A DNA stretch of 64,000 nucleotides, from assembly GCF_004364125.1 (NCBI RefSeq), contig NZ_SNZV01000001.1, positions 124,001 through 188,000 of the forward strand, in the 5' to 3' direction. Positions 1-8,951 of the stretch are shown here, in pieces; the first letter of the stretch is position 1; the number at the start of each line of letters is the position of its first letter. The position numbers and the translations under genes were made by a program. The notes under the pieces were generated by a model, which saw only the letters and a list, made by a program, of their open reading frames with translations, was not told the origin of the DNA and searched no databases. The stretch is from Sphingobacterium paludis (GTDB lineage Bacteria; Bacteroidota; Bacteroidia; Sphingobacteriales; Sphingobacteriaceae).

Positions 1-554
1 TTGGGCTGCCCATCTGGTTTGTGGTCGGGGTATTGGTTACGCAGGCGCCCGAGATTGGAAAGGCACTATCTGCTCAAACACCCCTCAGCGCTGGTAAAGG
101 CGTTATGTTCACGTATTTGGGGATTTCATTAGGAGACGTGATGGCGGGGATATTGGCACAATGGCTAAAATCGCGGAAAAAAGTAGTTTTCCTTTGCCAG
201 ATCTTGATTATTCTTTTTTCATTGGTGTACCTCTCCAGCGATGGAATCACAGAACAAAAATTTCTTTCTCTAGCTTTTTTAATGGGGGTAGGTGTGGGCT
301 ATTGGGCCACCTTCGTCACGATAGCAGCAGAGCAGTTCGGTACAAATTTACGAGCAACAGTGGCAACAACGGCACCTAATTTTGTACGAGGCGCTCTGAT
401 CCCATCCACAATTTTATATGGCTGGTTGCTGACCCACGTCGGGATTTTGTACGCGGCGATGGGTGTTACTTTACTTTTATCGGCTATCGCCATTTTTGCG
501 TTAACACGATTAAAAGAAAGCTTTAATAAAGATTTAAACTATGTAGAACAGTAG
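1..554 (+). CDS. MFS transporter, C-terminal part (5' end outside window)
   Basis: The reading frame is open from the first base, so the start lies upstream and only about 183 C-terminal residues are visible. They form five or six hydrophobic segments separated by short basic loops such as WLKSRKK, which is the usual pattern of the second half of a 12-helix major facilitator transporter. The substrate cannot be read from this half. It ends in a polar cytoplasmic tail (DLNYVEQ). It is convergent with the leftward cysteine-rich gene, with about 30 bases between the two stop codons. Confidence 0.75.
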   Translation, partial: GLPIWFVVGVLVTQAPEIGKALSAQTPLSAGKGVMFTYLGISLGDVMAGILAQWLKSRKKVVFLCQILIILFSLVYLSSDGITEQKFLSLAFLMGVGVGYWATFVTIAAEQFGTNLRATVATTAPNFVRGALIPSTILYGWLLTHVGILYAAMGVTLLLSAIAIFALTRLKESFNKDLNYVEQ

Positions 555-582
555 GTGGGAGCGTGCGCTATGGAACGGCGGC

Positions 583-750
583 CTAGCGATCAGGACATTT
601 CTTACAGCGCTTACCCCGTTTGTATTTCTTGCAGCACTTTTTAAATACACAGCAGCCCATATCCGGATCGCACTTAAATCCCTTTTTGGTATCACCAAAA
701 AAGGGATTATCCATTTCTTCATGCCCTAATGGGCTTGTTATCAGTTCCAT
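583..750 (-). CDS. Small cysteine-rich basic protein, 55 aa
   Basis: A complete 55-codon frame begins with ATG and ends in TAG. The N-terminal half is acidic and polar. The C-terminal half holds seven cysteines among many lysines and arginines: C27, the pairs CC at 33-34 and CC at 39-40, then CKKC at 49-52. This spacing could bind a metal or nucleic acid, but that is inference. A TATATTTG sequence, matching the Bacteroidota -7 box, lies just before the ATG, and the gene also sits 31 bases downstream of udk on the same strand, so it may be the last gene of that operon. I do not recognise a named family, and there is no signal peptide. Confidence 0.6.
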   Translation of the reverse strand: MELITSPLGHEEMDNPFFGDTKKGFKCDPDMGCCVFKKCCKKYKRGKRCKKCPDR

Positions 751-781
751 CACGATACAAATATAGCTATTTAGATTTTAT

Positions 782-1426
782 TTAAATAATGGTGATGTCT
801 GATTTTTTTTCACGAAGATCCATAGAGATTTTGTTGGCGGCATCATCGATGATTTTCGGATCATCGGTATTATTGATAATGACTAAGTCGCAAATGGGTT
901 TGTAGGGTGCTAAAAACTCCTTGTAGGATGGCACCACATGATTTACCCATTTGTACATCACATCGTCATGGTCATAACCCCTTTCTATCAAATCGCGGCG
1001 CAATCTTCTTTCCAATGCTACGGACTCTTCGGCATCCAAAAATATACGAAAATCGAGTAGCTCATTGACTTCTTCGTAATGAAAGATAAACAGACCCTCA
1101 ACAATCAGAATAGGAGCAGGTTTGATCGCCAACATTTTTGGTTTTATATCCGGATTGTTGAACGTATATTCTTCCCGATAAACCGTTTGGCCGTTAAACA
1201 GCTGTTTTATATCGTGATAAAAAGCCTCCCGGTTGATGGAAGTGGGCACATCAAAATTGTAAAGCCTATTTTCCTCCCGCGTTTTTGTATTGGCCGGTAT
1301 GTAATAATCGTCCTGCGATATCAGTGTAACATCTTCAGGTAAGAAATGATTGAGAAAACTCCTTAGAAAAAAGGTCTTTCCAGACCCACTACTCCCCGCT
1401 ATCCCAATTACGTAAGGTTTGTTCAT
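782..1426 (-). CDS. udk: Uridine kinase-type P-loop kinase
   Basis: This 214-residue cytosolic kinase is predicted to phosphorylate uridine or cytidine with ATP or GTP in pyrimidine salvage. The Walker A loop GSSGSGKT is at residues 11-18. It is followed by the QDDYY segment near 39-43 that is typical of uridine kinases, and by a VEGLF Walker B region near 109-113. Length fits the family. It lies 21 bases behind the LysM gene and 31 bases ahead of the small cysteine-rich gene, all leftward, which suggests co-transcription. Some members of this branch have other nucleoside specificities, so the substrate is family-based inference. Confidence 0.88.
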   Translation of the reverse strand: MNKPYVIGIAGSSGSGKTFFLRSFLNHFLPEDVTLISQDDYYIPANTKTREENRLYNFDVPTSINREAFYHDIKQLFNGQTVYREEYTFNNPDIKPKMLAIKPAPILIVEGLFIFHYEEVNELLDFRIFLDAEESVALERRLRRDLIERGYDHDDVMYKWVNHVVPSYKEFLAPYKPICDLVIINNTDDPKIIDDAANKISMDLREKKSDITII

Positions 1427-1447
1427 CTATGCACTATTTATCTAAAA

Positions 1448-2359
1448 TTATTGCAAAGGTACACCATATGCAATTTCTATCAAAAATCTTCTATCTAATG
1501 CGCCGATATAACTTGCGGCAGACTTCGAGAGAATGACAATAGCGCCTTGTGTATCAGCGTTATCGGTAAACTTTCCGACTACTTTGGCATAGGTAACATT
1601 TTTGGTCATCGGGTTGGTGATTTTCAAGATGGTGCCTATGGGAGCGGTTTTGTGGAGCGCGAGGTTGCTTTTGCCATCGGTTTCCAAGTTTTCCATCCAC
1701 ACGCCTATACCTTTTTCCTGCTTCTCCCGAATGCCATAACGGTTAGCTTCGAATCCTAGGTCTACAGCATGCTGCTCTGCAAGGCTCGGCGTATCCACTA
1801 TCGGATCGATAACAATTTCAGGCAGTGGTTCTTGATAGTCGGAATTCGGAATTTTCAGCAACTGCCCCTCTTTTACAGCGTCTGATGACAAATTGTTCAT
1901 CTTTTTAATGTCGGCTACCGTTGTATTGAAACGCTTCGAAATGGCAAACAACGTTTCACTCTTGCCCACTTTATATTCGGTGAGTACTTCCTGCTCATCG
2001 GTTTGCGCGGATGCTACGGGGCGGTGGGGCTGCATCACTTGGGGTGCAGCTGTTCTCCCGGTCGGAACCTTCACGGTGTCGCCGGGCTTCAACGATTTCT
2101 TATTGTTCGCAGCCATGATCGCATTTACCGGCGCCCCATAGCGGCGCCCCAGCGCATAGTAGGTGTCTTTCGACTCCACTTGATGGATGATGACGAGCTG
2201 ACCATTCACGATCTCCGAACCCACGGAGTCTGGAGCGTTCAGGTTGATCAGGGGACTGGATGATGTAAAAGCCGGTTTGGCTGTTAATAAAAAAGGTGAA
2301 CATAGAACACCTATCATACCCAACTTTATGCAAGTGGAGAAACCTATTGTTTTTATCAT
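1448..2359 (-). CDS. Secreted LysM peptidoglycan-binding protein with C-terminal DPBB-like domain
   Basis: 303 residues. Residues 1-33 form a signal peptide with a long hydrophobic core. Two LysM modules follow at about 52-101 and 128-174, each with the typical start (HQVESKDTYYALGRRYG, YKVGKSETLFAISKRF) and a closing KVP or KIP strand. The last 100 residues contain GTILKITNPMTKN and a VVGKFTDNADT segment, like the double-psi beta barrel of RlpA-type proteins, though catalytic residues cannot be confirmed. It probably binds peptidoglycan in the periplasm. The start codon is 10 bases from the stop of the upstream DUF4905-like gene, consistent with one operon. Confidence 0.82.
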   Translation of the reverse strand: MIKTIGFSTCIKLGMIGVLCSPFLLTAKPAFTSSSPLINLNAPDSVGSEIVNGQLVIIHQVESKDTYYALGRRYGAPVNAIMAANNKKSLKPGDTVKVPTGRTAAPQVMQPHRPVASAQTDEQEVLTEYKVGKSETLFAISKRFNTTVADIKKMNNLSSDAVKEGQLLKIPNSDYQEPLPEIVIDPIVDTPSLAEQHAVDLGFEANRYGIREKQEKGIGVWMENLETDGKSNLALHKTAPIGTILKITNPMTKNVTYAKVVGKFTDNADTQGAIVILSKSAASYIGALDRRFLIEIAYGVPLQ

Positions 2360-2369
2360 ACGGATGCAA

Positions 2370-3122
2370 TTATACTAAATACGAAACAATTTCTTGTTTA
2401 TTATATGACATTAAGAATATTTGATTTCCTAACTGAAAATAGGGTTGAGGAATCATTTTCTGCATGTCTTGCAAGAGCGTTTGCTCGTAAAGTAGCTTAG
2501 ATGCATCGGTAACACAAAGGTTTAACTGATAAAGGTCGCCCTGTTTTTTATGGTATGTCCAAAGTAGTTTGTCGCCGGATCGGCTTAGCCATACATAGTC
2601 GGTATGTTCGATGTGTTGTACGTGATCGGGTAGTTTTCCGACAAAAGGTATTGGTATTTTGATGGTGCTTCGGCCTCCTTCATCGACATTCTGCGCATGT
2701 ACTATTTTACCCGTCTGGATGTCGATAAATTCTTCGAAGCTGCTTTGTATACTTCTATGTCTTACTTTTACATGACCCGAAAATGTATCTAGCCAGGTAT
2801 ACTGATGCGATAAATAACGCGTTTCACCGTGTAGATCCAGCAACCAGATACCCTCTTTAATCGGTAACGAATCGCCAACTTTTTTAAGGACAAGTGTTTC
2901 GTGTCTGATAGCATCCAAGGTCCATTCCTTATCATCGAGTGGGCTGTCATCGAGTAAAATTTGTCCGTTAAAATCCAAAACGCATACGTATGCTTGCGTA
3001 CTTTGCATATCGCGCAGTTCTACTGCGATCTGCTTTTTGTCCTCATCAAGCACTATTTTCCATATGTGATACGGAAACTTTTTCTCAAACGCTTTATATA
3101 TTGTATATTCTGAATTATCCAT
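2370..3122 (-). CDS. Uncharacterised cytosolic beta-rich protein (DUF4905-like)
   Basis: 250 residues, no signal peptide or membrane segment. The sequence is full of short alternating hydrophobic strands with turns (for example YVCVLDFNGQILLDD, GIWLLDLHGETRYLS, YVWLSRSGDKLLWTYH), which suggests an incomplete beta-propeller. Its architecture matches what I recall of the Bacteroidota DUF4905 family, but I could not check this. It is the first gene of a leftward run with the LysM protein, udk and the small cysteine-rich gene. No enzymatic motif is visible. Confidence 0.65.
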   Translation of the reverse strand: MDNSEYTIYKAFEKKFPYHIWKIVLDEDKKQIAVELRDMQSTQAYVCVLDFNGQILLDDSPLDDKEWTLDAIRHETLVLKKVGDSLPIKEGIWLLDLHGETRYLSHQYTWLDTFSGHVKVRHRSIQSSFEEFIDIQTGKIVHAQNVDEGGRSTIKIPIPFVGKLPDHVQHIEHTDYVWLSRSGDKLLWTYHKKQGDLYQLNLCVTDASKLLYEQTLLQDMQKMIPQPYFQLGNQIFLMSYNKQEIVSYLV

Positions 3123-3532
3123 TTTAAACGCCTTTCAACAATAGTTTTCTTTTCGCGCATAACAAATAATAATAGGTCTAGTGTTTAATAAATTCACCGT
3201 CCAAGTTACCGCAGCTAAAATTACGAAATGTAAGTGAATTAAGAATGCAAGGACTATCCTGTAGTAATGTGGTGTAGTGCACTAGTATAGACTTTGTAAA
3301 CTATTGGTAATGCAGCCGAACCTGTGAATTTGATGTAATATCAGTCCAATCGACGACCATGTTGGGTAATCCGCTAGGTTGGTTAGGAGTACCGGAATTT
3401 GTTATTTTTAGTGGAACTTAAGCAAATTTTACTTGATTATCGGGCGGCAAATGTCGACGATATATGTGGCTTATTTCCTACATTATCAATATAAATTTTC
3501 TTGATGTTGTAGTATATTTGGGAAAAACACTT
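3123..3532. other. Intergenic, 410 bases, AT-rich
   Basis: This gap separates the divergent DUF4905-like and orphan genes. The DNA is visibly poorer in G and C than the flanks. A TATATTTG sequence at about 3513-3520, just before the orphan gene's ATG at 3533, could be its -7 promoter box. No repeat, RNA gene or supported coding frame was seen elsewhere in the gap. Confidence 0.4.
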
Positions 3533-4069
3533 ATGGGGAAACGACCGCGGATATCCAATCAAAAAGTAGGAGAAGTTATTATCGATACGGAACAATATAT
3601 AGCTAACAAAGGATCTAAAAATGCAAGAAAGATTCTTGACAAAACGCTGGAAACGCATATCGAAATATGGTTTGATAAACACTTTTGGAACAGATACCAA
3701 TTTGGTGATGATAATGGGGGCGAGCGAAAAGGTATCGAGCCCCTGATTATTCAAGGGCTCATTATCGAATCGTTAACTCACATTTTACACTATTCTTTCT
3801 ATGTGCCTGGATTTTCATTTCTTAATAAAGTAGGGGGTAGAAGTTGTCCGCGGCTGGTGTTGAAGAAGAATACAGTAGATGGCATACTAAACGTGGTTAT
3901 AGCCTTTTTTTACACGGATGACCACAAATACGAAATCACAGTCTATACTGCAATGTGCGTAGATGATTTTAAAGTACAGGACGGTCAATATATAATTACA
4001 TTAGATGGTGCAAATAGCATTTTAGAACACTTTAGGAGAAAGACGTTCAGCGAGATCGACCACCTATAG
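3533..4069 (+). CDS. Orphan hypothetical protein, 178 aa
   Basis: I choose the ATG at 3533 rather than the GTG-type start at 3464, because a TATATTTG promoter-like box and a GGGAAAAA stretch lie directly before it and would fall inside the longer frame. The product is a mixed-charge cytosolic protein. It starts with a basic region (MGKRPRISNQK), has an aromatic-rich middle (IEIWFDKHFWNRYQFGD), a hydrophobic LTHILHYSFYVPGFSFL segment, and beta-type C-terminal strands. I recognise no family. It sits in an AT-rich stretch with IS-like repeats just downstream, so it may be horizontally acquired. Confidence 0.5.
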   Translation: MGKRPRISNQKVGEVIIDTEQYIANKGSKNARKILDKTLETHIEIWFDKHFWNRYQFGDDNGGERKGIEPLIIQGLIIESLTHILHYSFYVPGFSFLNKVGGRSCPRLVLKKNTVDGILNVVIAFFYTDDHKYEITVYTAMCVDDFKVQDGQYIITLDGANSILEHFRRKTFSEIDHL

Positions 4070-4130
4070 TTTAAATACTTTAAAAAATATTTGTTATATA
4101 TATACGTGTTTTATATATTTGTAGTATAGG

Positions 4131-4186
4131 AGACAGGATAATACTCTGAACAGTCTTTCGGGACAGGACAAAAATCTGAACAGTCT
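4131..4186. repeat. Two imperfect 26-base direct repeats, IS-end-like
   Basis: Copies at 4131-4156 and 4161-4186 match at 22 of 26 positions with a period of 30 bases. Both end in TCTGAACAGTCT and begin with an (A/G)GACAGGA element. Closely spaced direct repeats like these are seen at transposase-binding ends of some insertion sequences, but no transposase gene is present nearby. They lie 62 bases after the orphan gene and directly before a hairpin terminator. Confidence 0.6.
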
Positions 4187-4191
4187 CTTTT

Positions 4192-4223
4192 AAAAAAGCT
4201 TTCATTAATTCGAGAGCTTTTTT
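4192..4223. terminator. Bidirectional hairpin terminator
   Basis: The arms AAAAAAGCTTTC and GAGAGCTTTTTT pair over 12 positions with one wobble, around an 8-base loop, giving A and T tracts on both sides. It could end the orphan gene transcript coming from the left. It could equally be part of a mobile-element end, given the repeats next to it. Confidence 0.65.
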
Positions 4224-4712
4224 GTATTAAAAATTATCGCACATAGTGACAAAATCGAAATTCGCCAAACCATCTCTTTTAATTATTGATTCGTTTTTAA
4301 GGCTACCTATAGCCGTAGTACGCTAAAAGCGAATAGCGAACAGCACAGAACTCTTGCAGCCTTTTTTTTACATGTTTCAAACATTATTTATTTATGCATG
4401 GAAAGCATTGGACAACGTGTTTTCAGGTGCTGATTATCAGTTGTGTGTGTGAGTTGACGATTTGAGTTCTTAGCAAGAAGAGAAAATAAATCTCATCTTT
4501 ATTTTGATGGTTTTTCGTCATTCATTGTTTCATACAAAACCGTTAATCCATTCATTTTATAATTATAAATGCTTGGAAGTTGGATGACACCTAAATTGAG
4601 ACGATTCAAAGAATGTCGTTCAGGAGCACTTAAATCTAAGCTTATCCTCAATATTAATCCAAGTATGCTGTTTACCTTTTTTTGGTCAAAGCTTGCAAGA
4701 TGTCGAAATAAG
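4224..4712. other. AT-rich gap with one doubtful small frame
   Basis: No convincing gene was seen here. A leftward 77-residue frame at 4499-4732 overlaps the last 20 bases of the membrane protein gene and has a plausible mix of residues (N-terminal LFTNLFRHL, C-terminal DEKPSK). It has no recognised family and no clear ribosome binding site. It is kept only as a possible translationally coupled small gene. Confidence 0.3.
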
Positions 4713-5372
4713 TTAGTAAACAATGTTAACAAGCTTATCGAGCTGATTGGTTATTTTCTTGTCGTACCCATTGCGAGAATTAGGTGAGAATTCTTCTTCA
4801 ACAGAACGGCAATACTCGTTACCGTCTACATCTTTAAAATTGAATTCGTATAAAACCTTTTCAATGGTTTCCCTTTTAGAGGATAGGGGAAGGAAAATTG
4901 TAATGTCATAAGTTCTGACTAGTCTATATTCCTTCATTTCGGAAATTATTTCAGACGCACTAGTTTTAATTGAATACTTAATTTGACAACTTGGGTCACA
5001 ATTAATGTCTATAAAAATTTCCAATCCGTTTAGTGTGTTGCCATTCCAAGAATGTCGGTGGGAACTATGAATAGATAGGGATGGCTTAATTGACCTTAAG
5101 TATTTAAATTCCTCCATTTTAAATATTTTGTTTTGGTCGCGTTGCACATCTTTTTGGCTTTGTAAAGTTACATAAAGGAAAACAGCGGTTGAAAGTGTTA
5201 CAAATATCATCATCCAGTCACTAACTGTACCCCAAATTTCAGGGTCAAACTTTTCGCTATCGGGAAATACCCAAACATTTAACAAATGTACCGCCGTACA
5301 TATAACTAAAATTATAAGTAAACCCCATAAGAACATATTTAGGTAGTGATGTTTGTTTTCCTTTTCTTCCAT
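4713..5372 (-). CDS. Orphan membrane-anchored protein, 219 aa
   Basis: The N-terminus is MEEKENKHH, followed by two hydrophobic helices at about 12-32 and 49-67, which together make a hairpin anchor. A short coiled coil follows (SQKDVQRDQNKIFKMEEFKYL), then a soluble, beta-rich cytosolic domain of about 130 residues. I recognise no family. The two-helix plus linker plus globular domain plan is common in proteins of accessory islands. It lies alone in the AT-rich stretch between 3.1 and 5.8 kb. Confidence 0.65.
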   Translation of the reverse strand: MEEKENKHHYLNMFLWGLLIILVICTAVHLLNVWVFPDSEKFDPEIWGTVSDWMMIFVTLSTAVFLYVTLQSQKDVQRDQNKIFKMEEFKYLRSIKPSLSIHSSHRHSWNGNTLNGLEIFIDINCDPSCQIKYSIKTSASEIISEMKEYRLVRTYDITIFLPLSSKRETIEKVLYEFNFKDVDGNEYCRSVEEEFSPNSRNGYDKKITNQLDKLVNIVY

Positions 5373-5784
5373 AATCAGTGATTAATTATTCGAAAATAAG
5401 CATTTTGGTACAATACCTATACAATCAAAAACAGCCTAAAATAATTCGATTCATTATCAACCATTAATCAACGATCTTTCTGCTAAGCTGTGAAACCCGA
5501 ATTGGAGGCTTTTTGTCCATTATTGCCAATCGGAAAATAGACACTGGTTTTGTCGTGCAAAAGTTGTACGGTATAACATCATCCACACTTGTGCTTATTA
5601 AGGCATTACACCAAACGCTAAACATTTCAAAACCCGACGTTAGATGCTTGTTTGATGCTTCCGGGACAGTCAACGGTAAAACTAGGTGAGAAGTAAGGGT
5701 GACAGACCGTCATAATCCAAAATGAACAAAAAATATTGTATATTTAGTCATTACAGAAATATCGACAATTAGTAAGATCCATAT
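5373..5784. other. Intergenic, 412 bases, upstream of nfeD
   Basis: The gap lies between two divergently transcribed genes and must hold the promoter of the NfeD gene. A TTGTATATTTAG stretch near 5734-5745 is close to, but not exactly, the TAnnTTTG box. A leftward 69-residue frame at 5464-5673 has no recognised features and is not called. No RNA structure was recognised. Confidence 0.35.
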
Positions 5785-7155
5785 ATGAACAAAATTACAA
5801 AAACCATATTAGCTTTTTTGCTGACGTTTTTTGCCTTCCTTCATCCCACGATTGCACAGAAAGTGTACAAGGTTGATATCAAGGATGAAATTGGTCCGAA
5901 CGCATGGCGAACGATTGATATAGGCTACAAGGAGGCCAAGGCTGTAGGTGCATCCACGTTTTTGATTGAGCTCAACACATTTGGGGGCGCGGTAAATTTT
6001 GCGGATTCTATTCGATCCAAGCTGCTAAATGCCGATATGAAGACCGTCGTTTATGTGAATAACAATGCTGCATCAGCAGGAGCGCTGATCTCCCTCGCTG
6101 CAGATGATATATACATGCACAAAGGGGGCAGTTTGGGGGCCGCGAGTGTGGTAAACGAAAACGGCGAAATTATGCCCGAGAAATATCAATCGTACATGCG
6201 TGGCTTGATGCGGGCGACTGCCGAGGCGAAAGGCCGTAATCCGAAGATTGCTGAAGCCTTTGTCGATGCGGAAGTCTCCATTCCGGAGCTGAAGCCCGAC
6301 GGTAAATTATTAACCTTAACAGCTTCAGAAGCTGTTAAGGCGGGGCTTGTCAAAGCCGAGGTAGCTAACTTAAGCGATCTCTATCAACTGGCGGAGATCA
6401 AGGCTGCTGACGTGGTGCAACATCAAGTGACCGTCGTCGATCAGTTAATCGGCTTTTTAATCAACCCGCTTGTCAGCGGAATTTTGATTTTGGGCATTAT
6501 CGGTGGTATTTATTTTGAACTGCAAACCCCGGGTATTGGCTTTGCACTCGTTGTAGCCATCGTTTGCGGTGCACTGTTTTTTGCGCCCCTGTATATGCAA
6601 GGATTGGCCGACAACTGGGAGATCGCTATTTTTATTTTAGGCGTTATACTGTTAGCATTGGAAGTCTTCGTCATTCCGGGATTTGGGGTGGCCGGTATCC
6701 TCGGGATTATATTCGTGCTTTGCGGATTAGCTTTTTCTATGGTGGACAACGATTTTCTGGATTTTAAATTGACACAGCCTGGTCTGTTGGTTAACTCGTT
6801 CCTAATCGTTACGGGAGCCATGGTCTTAACCGTCGTGATCATGGTGATCTTTGGCCGTAATATCCTTCGTTCACCCGCTTTCCGTGTATTGGTGCTAGAG
6901 GACGAACAACAATCCAATCAAGGTTATACCTCGTCGCAGCAAAAGGCAAATTTGCTGTTGCAAAATGGAGTGGCGCGCACCGTGCTGCGTCCATCTGGTA
7001 AAATAGAGATCAACGGTGTGTGGTATGATGCTGTAGCACTTGATGGGTTTATTGATGTAGGGGAGGAGGTGTACGTGGAGAAGCATGAGAACTACAGCCT
7101 TTTTGTAAGAAAGCTGAGTGCTAAGCGAGACAGCAACGAGACAAAAACCACCTAG
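5785..7155 (+). CDS. nfeD: Membrane-bound ClpP-class serine protease, NfeD family
   Basis: 456 residues. Residues 1-25 are a signal peptide ending in IAQ. A ClpP/SppA-like protease domain spans about 27-205. It includes the AASAGA motif with Ser97 as likely nucleophile and Lys133 as a candidate partner in a Ser-Lys dyad; the dyad assignment is by family. Four or five membrane helices follow at about 220-355, then a soluble OB-fold NfeD domain at about 385-445. The full-length form is thought to act in membrane quality control, often with a stomatin-like slipin, but no slipin gene is adjacent here. Confidence 0.88.
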   Translation: MNKITKTILAFLLTFFAFLHPTIAQKVYKVDIKDEIGPNAWRTIDIGYKEAKAVGASTFLIELNTFGGAVNFADSIRSKLLNADMKTVVYVNNNAASAGALISLAADDIYMHKGGSLGAASVVNENGEIMPEKYQSYMRGLMRATAEAKGRNPKIAEAFVDAEVSIPELKPDGKLLTLTASEAVKAGLVKAEVANLSDLYQLAEIKAADVVQHQVTVVDQLIGFLINPLVSGILILGIIGGIYFELQTPGIGFALVVAIVCGALFFAPLYMQGLADNWEIAIFILGVILLALEVFVIPGFGVAGILGIIFVLCGLAFSMVDNDFLDFKLTQPGLLVNSFLIVTGAMVLTVVIMVIFGRNILRSPAFRVLVLEDEQQSNQGYTSSQQKANLLLQNGVARTVLRPSGKIEINGVWYDAVALDGFIDVGEEVYVEKHENYSLFVRKLSAKRDSNETKTT

Positions 7156-7224
7156 GCTTTATTCCCTCGTACACATATGGCTCAGACGAAATGAACGAAC
7201 TATAGTAAGGTATTTATAAAACGA

Positions 7225-7261
7225 AAAAGCAGCAACCATTTGTTAAATGATTGCTGCTTTT
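7225..7261. terminator. Bidirectional terminator between nfeD and fadL-like gene
   Basis: The arms AAAAGCAGCAACCATTT and AAATGATTGCTGCTTTT pair over 17 positions with one mismatch around a 3-base loop. A and T tracts flank the stem, so it can serve the two convergent genes. Confidence 0.85.
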
Positions 7262-7330
7262 GTGTATGTAGACTACTATTTACGCCGTTGTCTAAGTTAG
7301 CATGCTTGTTTCCCGTTTGGCAATCAAGAT

Positions 7331-8884
7331 TTAAAACTTCGCACCAAACGTCAAAACTCCAGTCGTACGGCGGTGTTTGATATCGGCTACCGGGCTTGCT
7401 GTATTCCAAAACTCTTCCGCGATGGTATATGGCCGTACCTTATAATCATTTACAAAGTGTACTGCCGCGACATCAAGATAAAGGGTATTGCTTAATTTGA
7501 AACCTAAACCCAAGCTCCCGCTGTATTGCGTGTTATCCGCGTCGCGGTAGGGGTTTCCTAAGTAATTAAAACCGGCACGTCCACTGATGATGTTGGTAAA
7601 TAAGAATTCACCACCGACACGAAGGTTGACCACGCTTTGGTACGCGTCTTTTACATCAGCATCCCAATCCGCTTCCAAACTAGCATCGCGATAGCCCACC
7701 GTTCTTCTCTTTATCGTACTGTAATCTACATACTCCGCATCCGCCGTGATTAAACCGCGACTGAAAAACTTAGACACACCTAAACCAAATTTCCAAGGCG
7801 TAATTTGGCGATAGCTATTCTCGTAGGGTGCGAGTTGAAAACGAGGGTTGGCGAACGCTGTCGTCGCATTCTCGTCTTGAAAATAATTGACACTAATGTC
7901 GTTTTCCGTGTAGGTATCCACCGTATACCAAGTGGGCGAGGTAATCGTGGCACCAATGTTCCAATCTACCGCGGGTTTGTAAATAGCACCTATCTTAAAA
8001 TCGAAGCCAGAGCCTTCTGAAACTTGATAGCGGTTGTCCAGCATCTCATAGTTCTTATCCAGATATCGGAAGTTCTCGTGTGTAGGGTCCAAGAATTGGG
8101 AATCTGGATTATCTGGGCGAACATTGTCGGCTGTTTTTGTCCATCCAAACTCTGAAAATTGATCAGATATTTCGTTACGAAATGCCGTAAACCCGATGGT
8201 ACCACCGATATAAAACTTATTGTTGTAATTTCCGCCAAAAGCCACTGCGCTTCGTGAGCTAAAGCCACTGCTCAATACATCGCTGATCTGGTCTTTATTC
8301 CCCGTTTCATTGGTTATAGGAAAGTAGCCGTCTTGGGCATCGGCGAAACGGTCAATCAACTTTAATCCTTGAAGACCCGTCGCTAAGCCGCTCATGCCAA
8401 AGTTCTGGATATTGTCTGAGTAAGCGCTCACGATCGTGTTGTCGGGGTTTACCCCTTCGAATAGTACGTGGTTGTTAAAGTTGTTTGTGTTTTCGTAGTT
8501 GAAACCTACGTTAAAGTTTTGCCAACCTTGATAGCCCTCATTTTTTGGGAAGTGAAACACCACACCGGCGTTGTCGATGTTGAATCGCCCTTTGTTGCGC
8601 GTGGCATTTGTGCCAAAAAATGTACCCTGATTCCGCGCATTGTTATAGGATGCTGTCACGGATATGTCGGACTGGCCGAAAAAGCCTAGTCCAGCGGGGT
8701 TACCCGTGATCGAACTGATATCGCCTCCTAAAGCCGTGTTGGCATTTCCAAGCCCTTTAAAGCGAGCTGTTCCTTTATTGAATTCCTGCGATAAGTTAAG
8801 TGCATCTTGTACCGTTTGTGCTTGGGTAAAGGAACCCAAAGATGTTACAAATAAAGAAGTGAAAAGTATATTTTTTATAGTCAT
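7331..8884 (-). CDS. OmpP1/FadL-family outer membrane transporter
   Basis: 517 residues with a signal peptide ending near residue 23 (TQAQ). The N-terminal hatch region has the FadL-like pattern of small residues with SSITGNPAGLGF near 57-68. Many amphipathic strands rich in aromatic and glycine residues follow, and the chain ends in an aromatic residue (FGAKF), as expected for an outer membrane beta barrel. FadL relatives import long-chain fatty acids or other hydrophobic compounds; the substrate here is unknown. A terminator separates it from the upstream lipoprotein gene. Confidence 0.85.
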   Translation of the reverse strand: MTIKNILFTSLFVTSLGSFTQAQTVQDALNLSQEFNKGTARFKGLGNANTALGGDISSITGNPAGLGFFGQSDISVTASYNNARNQGTFFGTNATRNKGRFNIDNAGVVFHFPKNEGYQGWQNFNVGFNYENTNNFNNHVLFEGVNPDNTIVSAYSDNIQNFGMSGLATGLQGLKLIDRFADAQDGYFPITNETGNKDQISDVLSSGFSSRSAVAFGGNYNNKFYIGGTIGFTAFRNEISDQFSEFGWTKTADNVRPDNPDSQFLDPTHENFRYLDKNYEMLDNRYQVSEGSGFDFKIGAIYKPAVDWNIGATITSPTWYTVDTYTENDISVNYFQDENATTAFANPRFQLAPYENSYRQITPWKFGLGVSKFFSRGLITADAEYVDYSTIKRRTVGYRDASLEADWDADVKDAYQSVVNLRVGGEFLFTNIISGRAGFNYLGNPYRDADNTQYSGSLGLGFKLSNTLYLDVAAVHFVNDYKVRPYTIAEEFWNTASPVADIKHRRTTGVLTFGAKF

Positions 8885-8908
8885 ATTCCGCTATTGATGT
8901 CATAAAAA

Positions 8909-8941
8909 AATAGCCAATATAAGAAGTTCATATTGGCTATT
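8909..8941 (-). terminator. Leftward terminator after lipoprotein gene
   Basis: A 12-base perfect stem (AATAGCCAATAT with its complement) around a 9-base loop. On the minus strand it is followed by a run of T residues. It would end the Gly/Trp-rich lipoprotein transcript before the FadL-like gene. Confidence 0.85.
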
Positions 8942-8951
8942 GATAAAGCTA

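Noticed and set aside
5464..5673. 69-residue leftward frame in the gap before nfeD
   Set aside because: No known motif, no ribosome binding site, and AT-rich DNA around it.
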